From contig CAWDXD010000038.1 of the NCBI GenBank assembly GCA_963806145.1, positions 437,483 through 501,482 on the forward strand: a DNA stretch of 64,000 nucleotides, given 5' to 3'. Shown piece after piece: positions 59,436 to 64,000 of the stretch (positions within the stretch are counted from its first letter, which is position 1; every line of letters begins with the position of its first letter). The notes beneath the pieces were generated by a model that had not been told where the DNA came from, did not search any database, and was given only the letters and a program-made list of their open reading frames with translations. The position numbers were made by a program, and so were the translations under genes. The DNA is from DASXKD01 sp963806145. GTDB lineage: Bacteria > Actinomycetota > Actinomycetes > Streptosporangiales > Streptosporangiaceae.

Positions 59436-61064
59436 TCACCCGGCGGGCTGCCCCGCGATGGGGTGCGCCGTCCGTACGTACAGCCAGTCAGGCCCTTCGG
59501 TCAGCGGCACGAAGTGGCTGTCGAAGTACGCCCGCAACTGAGGTGTCCACGGGATTCTGCGGTACTCCTCGGTGGTGAGCCAGGCGTAGCTGGCGTGGCG
59601 GAACTGAGCCATCCACGCCGCCTCCACGGCCGGCGAACTGCCGGCCCCGGTTTCCCCGTTCCGGCCGTTGGACAGTGCATAGTCGGTGCCCACGCCGTCG
59701 ATCATGAGCGAGCAGCCTGGCACCGTGGACACGAAACGGTTGATGGCGATCGTGTAGGAGGCCTGGTCGGTGGCGACACAGGCGCCCGGCGGAATGATCC
59801 GCTGAGCCTGGGCGATCTCGCTGGCGGGCACGCCCGAGGCCTCGCGGCCCTCGGCGATGACCTGGAACACGGTCAGGCCCACGAGGGCGACCGCGGCGAT
59901 CGCCGTGGCCCACGGCCGCATCAGCCTGAGCCGGCGCCGGGTCTCATCCGACGGCAGCGCTGAGAGCAGCCGGGACACCGGCAGCGCGATCACCAGTGCG
60001 GCGAACGGCGCTATGAAGCCGGCGTAGTGGTAGTAGAAGTCGGCGGGCCACAGGAACGCGGCCACCACCAGGGCGCACGTCGCGGTGACGAACCAGTCGA
60101 GCGCGGGCGGGCGGCTGTGTGTGAGCCGGGACCCGAGCACCGAGACGGCGGCGAGGATGAGCACGACTACGATGCCGATGATCACCAGGGGTGGCGTGGC
60201 CAGCTGGCTGACATGGGCCAGGCCGAGTATCTGCTGTAGCCGGTACCCCTGCGGGATCCGCACCAGGTCGTTGCGGACCAGCTGGGCGATGATCACGCTG
60301 CGGTAGAAGATCGTCGGTGCGGTCAGCGCGAACGGCAGCACGGACACGCAGAAGCCCAGTACGACCCCGGCGGCGTAGACGGCGGCACGCCGCGGCCGGC
60401 GCGCGGTCAGCGCCAGAATCACTACCACCGGGATGATGGCCCAGACCTTGACGGCACCGGCGAACCCGAAGAGGACGCCGCCGGCGAGCAGCCGCCGCCA
60501 ACTGCCGGAGACCTCGTCGCGGTCGAACACCGCCAGCGCACCGAGCAGGCAGAACAGCACCAGCCACGGTTCCAGGAGCACGGTCCTGGCGGCCATGATG
60601 CTGTCCGGGTAGATCGCCAGCACCCCGCAGGCCACCAGCGTCGCGAACAAGCCACGATGCCGGACGAGCAGGCCGGTCACCGGGACGGCGGCCGCGCTGG
60701 CCAGGGCGGTGAACACCCGGGCCACCGCCATGCCCGTGATCGTGCTCATTCCCTTGGTGATCAGCGCGATGGGGAACATGATCAGCGTGATCCCCGGTGG
60801 CTGCACCATGATGAAGTCGCGGTAGGGCACGGCACCGTGCACCAGGCGGATCGCGCTGCCGAAGTCCGTCCCGTCGTCGTACTCGCTGATGCCGAACAGG
60901 TAGCCGGGCCGGGTGAGGTCATACAGGCGCAGCCCGACGGCGAGCAGTGTGGCCGCGATGATCACGGCGCGCACCGCCCACGTCCGGGCGCCCTGGCTGG
61001 GCAGCGGAGCGCCGGCGGCCGTGGCAGGCACGGCGCCGGATGCTGTCACGCGCGTTCCGCTCAA
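59436..61064 (-). CDS. GT-C-type membrane glycosyltransferase
   Basis: The 542-residue membrane protein has about 11-13 spans. The first loop has a GT-C-like acidic motif (YLFGISEYDDGTDFGSAIRL, VHGAVPYRDFIMVQPPGITL), as in ArnT/PMT and actinobacterial mannosyltransferases. A periplasmic C-terminal part (VATDQASYTIAINRFVSTVP; CSLMIDGVGTDYALSNG) ends with LYVRTAH. It probably adds sugar from a polyprenyl-phosphate donor to a cell-wall glycan or protein. The start is an ATG at 61064; the gene converges with the DUF1015 gene. Confidence 0.82.
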   Translation of the reverse strand: MSGTRVTASGAVPATAAGAPLPSQGARTWAVRAVIIAATLLAVGLRLYDLTRPGYLFGISEYDDGTDFGSAIRLVHGAVPYRDFIMVQPPGITLIMFPIALITKGMSTITGMAVARVFTALASAAAVPVTGLLVRHRGLFATLVACGVLAIYPDSIMAARTVLLEPWLVLFCLLGALAVFDRDEVSGSWRRLLAGGVLFGFAGAVKVWAIIPVVVILALTARRPRRAAVYAAGVVLGFCVSVLPFALTAPTIFYRSVIIAQLVRNDLVRIPQGYRLQQILGLAHVSQLATPPLVIIGIVVVLILAAVSVLGSRLTHSRPPALDWFVTATCALVVAAFLWPADFYYHYAGFIAPFAALVIALPVSRLLSALPSDETRRRLRLMRPWATAIAAVALVGLTVFQVIAEGREASGVPASEIAQAQRIIPPGACVATDQASYTIAINRFVSTVPGCSLMIDGVGTDYALSNGRNGETGAGSSPAVEAAWMAQFRHASYAWLTTEEYRRIPWTPQLRAYFDSHFVPLTEGPDWLYVRTAHPIAGQPAG

Positions 61065-61249
61065 AGCTGCCCTTCCGTGCCTTTCCCCTGTACTTCCCGT
61101 GTCCGGGAGTGACCTGACGCCGCAACTGCGCGACGCCCGGCCCGCTGCGGACAGATCGTACTCACTATGTAACTGTCCGCATGGGATCGCCGCAGGTGCT
61201 TTACCCGTCCGCCGGCGAAACCAGCAGGTACCTCTGGCACGATACCCAC

Positions 61250-62221
61250 ATGAACCAGGCAGATTTCCGCCGGAACAGCGACGCCGGGGTCACCCCGCTC
61301 GGGCACGACGTGTTCGAGATCGACACCCGGATGGCGGGATACAGCCAGATTACCGCCGGATACCTGATCCTCGCCGACCGTCCGTGCCTGGTGGAGACCG
61401 GGACGGCGCCGTCGGCGCCGGTGGTGCGGGACGCGCTCGCCGCGCTGGGCGTGGGGCCCGGCGACCTGGCCACGGTGGTGGTCACCCACATCCACCTGGA
61501 CCATGCGGGCGGTGTGGGGGACATCGCCGAGATGTACCCGTCGGCGGAGATAGTGGTCCACGAACTGGGCGCGCGTCACCTCGCCGACCCGAGCCGCCTG
61601 ATGAACAGCGCCCGGCTTGTCTACGGCGACGACCTGGACTGGCTGTTCGGCGAGCTGGCGCCCACCCCGGCCGAGCGCATCCGGACGGTCGAGGAGCGGG
61701 GCTCTGTCGACCTCGGCGGCGGCCGTTCGCTGGACAGCCATTACTCGCCGGGCCATGCCAAGCATCACGTGGGACTGATCGACTCGGCCAGCGGCGACCT
61801 GTACGTCGGCGACGCCGCGGGGGTGTTCCTCCCGCAGACCGGTGACCTGCGCCCGGCCAGCCCGCCGCCGGACTTCGACCTGCCGCTGGCCCTGGAGTCG
61901 CTGCGGTTGTTCGGCGCGCTGGCTCCCCAGCGGCTGCTGTTCAGCCACTTCGGCCCGGTGGCCGACGTGACCGCGACGCTGGAACGGTCGGCGGAAGAGT
62001 TGAACGTATGGGTGGCGGAGACCCGGCGTGCCCGCAGCGCAGGGCTCGACCTCGATCACACGGTCGCCATGGTCCGTGACCGGACCCGGGAGCGCTACGC
62101 CGCGCTCCTGCCCGGCGCCGACCCTCAACTCACCGAGAAGGCCGAGCGGGTCAGCAGCACCCAGGCGAACGTCGAGGGCATCCTGCGATGGCTGGAGAAG
62201 ACCGAGCCCGTGGCGGGGTGA
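61250..62221 (+). CDS. MBL-fold metallo-hydrolase
   Basis: The 323-residue protein has VVVTHIHLDHAGGVGDIAEM (complete HxHxDH motif), HYSPGHAKHHVGLIDSASGD (third histidine) and LYVGDAAGVFLP (metal Asp). A C-terminal helical part ends ANVEGILRWLEK. It resembles a Rv-type or glyoxalase-like lactonase, but the substrate is unknown. The ATG at 61250 is chosen; an earlier start at 61181 lacks support. A promoter region separates it from the divergent glycosyltransferase. Confidence 0.86.
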   Translation: MNQADFRRNSDAGVTPLGHDVFEIDTRMAGYSQITAGYLILADRPCLVETGTAPSAPVVRDALAALGVGPGDLATVVVTHIHLDHAGGVGDIAEMYPSAEIVVHELGARHLADPSRLMNSARLVYGDDLDWLFGELAPTPAERIRTVEERGSVDLGGGRSLDSHYSPGHAKHHVGLIDSASGDLYVGDAAGVFLPQTGDLRPASPPPDFDLPLALESLRLFGALAPQRLLFSHFGPVADVTATLERSAEELNVWVAETRRARSAGLDLDHTVAMVRDRTRERYAALLPGADPQLTEKAERVSSTQANVEGILRWLEKTEPVAG

Positions 62222-62243
62222 GCCGGGCAGGGGCGCCCCGCTG

Positions 62244-64000
62244 CTATTGCTCACCGGTCGCCGACTCGCCTTCACCGGTGTCCGGCTCGTGTTCACCGGT
62301 GTCCGGCTCGCGCTTCACCGGTGTCCGGCTCGTCGCTTCACCGGTGTCCGGCTCGTCTTCCGGCTCGTCGAGGTCCTCGATGACAACTCTGTCCATGATC
62401 TCGTAGCGCTCGGCCGCGTCGGTGCCCTCGTCCGGGTCGGCCGCTGCTGCGCGCCCGAACCATTCCCGCGCCTCGTCCATGCGGCCCGCGTCGTAGAGCG
62501 CGTCAGCGTATGCGTAAAAAAGCCGCGCCGACCACGGATGGCGCACACCGTCGGTGAGCTCAGGCACTTGCAATACGACGGCCCCAGCCGCTGCCCGTCC
62601 CTGATCACGCCGTATTCCCGACTCGACAATGGCCAGTTCGATCTGTGTGGCACGGTCGAGTCGTCGGCTGTCCGGGTCGTGGATCAGGGCCAGCGCCCGA
62701 TCGGCCCTGCCCAGCGCCCGCTCCGCGTCCGCCATCAGCGGCAGGTAACTGACCCGCCCGGTGAGCCGGCGCGCGGTTCGCAATTCTGCCAGGGCATCGG
62801 CCCAGCGACCGGCCCGGTAGGCGGCCACCCCAGCGGTCTCGCGCACGACTCCCACCCGTGCCGCGAGCTTGCGGGCCTGGACGGCGAACTCGAAGGCGCG
62901 GTCAGGATCTTGTTCCGCGGCGGCAGCCACCAGCCAGGCCGCAACCGCCTCCGCTAGCTGCCCCGGCAACGTGCGCAGTTCCGCCCGTGCCTCCGGATCC
63001 AGCTGGTCAGCGCTGATTTCCTCAGGCAACTCCAGCCGCGGCGCCCGAAGCCCCCGCGTAGTCGCTCTTCGCTCTTCCCCTCTGTCCCGCTCGTACCTGG
63101 CAGGCCTATCCGCGGCCCCGCCGCGCCGGTCATATCGCGCCGGCCTGCCGGCCGCCCCGCCGTCGCGGTCACGTCGTGGTCCAGGCCGACTGTAACCCTC
63201 GCCGTCGCGTGCACGCCGGGGCGCACTGGTACGGCCCCCAGTCCTCCCGCGGTCTTCCCAGCCCGTGTCCCCCTCAGGCCGCCGCCGCGGCCCCGTGGAG
63301 CGGCGATCCGCCGCCCCAGCGCCCTCGTCCTGTCGGGCACGCCGGGGCCCCCCAGGACGCCCATAGGCCGTCCCGGGGCCTCGCGGGGCCGTGTTCGGGC
63401 CCCGGCGGACACCTGCCGGCCGAGCACCTGGCTCCCCGCCATCCGAAGTTCTCCGCGGCCGGTACGGCCGCTCACCGGCGCTCCCACGGTCGTCCTTGTT
63501 CGTGTCCCCCGCACGACCCCGCCCGAACCCCGACGCCCGCTCCCCGGCTCCACCGCCATCCGGAGCCCGCCGTGGCCGGTACGGCCGTTCCCCGGCTCCA
63601 CCGCTATCTGAAGCCTGCCGTGGCCGGTAGGGCCGTTCCCCGGCTCCACCGCTATCCGGAGCCCGCCGTGGCCGGTACGGCCGTTCCCCGGCGCCCCGCT
63701 ATCCGAAGGCCGCCGTGGCCGGTACGGCCGCTCTCCGGCTCCACCGCCATCTGAAGCCTGCCGTGGCCGGTAGGGCTGTTCCCCGGTTCCACCGCTATCC
63801 GAAGGCCGCCGTGGCCGGTACGGCCGTTCCCCAGGCGCCCCGCTATCCGAAGGCCGCCGTGGCCGGTACGGCCGTTCCCCGGCCGCTCCGCCATCGGAAG
63901 GCCGCCGTGGCCGGTACGGCCGCTCCCCGGTTCCACCGCTATCCGAAGGCCGCCGGGGCCGATATGGCCGCTCCCCGGGCGCCCCACTGTCCGAATCGCT
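62244..64000 (-). CDS. TPR protein with Arg/Pro/Tyr-rich repeat arm (partial, one frameshift)
   Basis: The C-terminal 260 residues (62244-63029) are TPR-like: AAAAEQDPDRAFEFAVQARK, AGVAAYRAGRWADALAELRT, LMADAERALGRADRALALIH, SARLFYAYADALYDAGRMDE and AREWFGRAAAADPDEG. Upstream the same frame continues without a start through DRPARYERDRGEE into 16-residue repeats GERPYRPRRPSDSGGT coded by 48-bp units to the window edge. Near 63695 one unit has lost a base (CCCCGGCGCCCC for CCCCAGGCGCCCC), so the outer units lie in another frame. The gene is cut at the right end. A ribosome-associated or RNA-binding role is possible. Confidence 0.7.
62268..62360. repeat. short tandem repeat in the TPR gene 3' end
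   Basis: The unit TTCACCGGTGTCCGGCTCG recurs four times with spacers of 0-6 bp. It encodes the acidic tail EPDTGEHEPDTGE on the minus strand. Confidence 0.75.
63540..64000. repeat. 48-bp tandem repeat array (about 9 units, continues off the window)
   Basis: Units of 48 bp share GCCGTGGCCGGTACGGCCG and alternate SG-GT and SG-AP type endings. The unit phase holds at 48 bp except one 47-bp step at 63675-63722. It encodes GERPYRPRRPSDSG repeats. Confidence 0.85.

Noticed and set aside
63540..64000. Possible CRISPR array (regular 48-bp units)
   Set aside because: Units are contiguous without unique spacers and encode protein repeats.

Overview
The window is 64 kb of very GC-rich DNA from an actinobacterium. 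Third codon positions are almost always G or C and GTG starts are frequent. Lineage markers include a mycothiol-type maleylpyruvate isomerase, deazaflavin/F420-type oxidoreductases, PucR, SteA/MctB and a class F sortase. The block tlyA-nadK-recN-steA-mctB with a HAD phosphatase and a TPR gene matches the Rv1691-Rv1698 order of Mycobacterium tuberculosis, but the accessory content looks more like a soil actinomycete outside Mycobacteriales. Genus cannot be fixed from the sequence. No rRNA, tRNA or CRISPR array was seen.

1-14.5 kb: NAD salvage (pncB end, a YbaK editing protein, pncA), a DDN-like oxidoreductase, a winged-helix protein, a first membrane-protein/winged-helix cassette with its own palindromes, an IS200/IS605 element (dead tnpA, intact tnpB), DUF3039, YqgE, malic enzyme, MarR, a thioredoxin-TPR protein, and an aromatic-type operon (metallo-hydrolase, FAD hydroxylase, fumarylacetoacetase). 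14.8-19.3 kb: a methyltransferase, an F420/PPOX protein, a nucleotidyltransferase + XRE pair, and a phytoene-desaturase-like oxidoreductase.

19.3-27 kb: a PucR regulator followed by five one-carbon genes: fused homocysteine methyltransferase/MTHFR, a MetV-like zinc/Fe-S protein, MetF, a MidA-like methyltransferase and a MetE-like protein. The same inverted repeat (TTTGTG-N6-CACAAR) lies before pucR and before metV. 27-28.1 kb holds the second membrane-protein/winged-helix cassette, with three palindromes of a different sequence.

28.3-36.7 kb: a YafY-type regulator with a perfect palindrome and a divergent partner, a degenerate Ser/Thr kinase, a ferritin-like protein, UvrA, maleylpyruvate isomerase and a metallo-hydrolase. 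36.7-40.2 kb: a surface-anchoring locus (class F sortase, DUF4397 protein, membrane protein) with several frame breaks. 40.4-46.8 kb: envelope/division operon (glycosyltransferase, MurJ, MraY/WecA-like enzyme, MctB, SteA). 46.9-58.1 kb: PQQ propeller, recN, nadK, tlyA, a small conserved gene, SCP2, Nei2, an ABC transporter, HAD and TPR genes. 58.1-64 kb: DUF1015, a GT-C glycosyltransferase, a metallo-hydrolase, and a TPR protein with a 48-bp-repeat arm that runs off the end.

Two dispersed non-coding repeat families cross the window. One is GC-rich, with copies or fragments at about 0.33, 8.9, 13.2, 19.4 and 24.5 kb. The other is a palindromic element of about 58 bp at 53.3 and 57.9 kb. Both have members inside reading frames.
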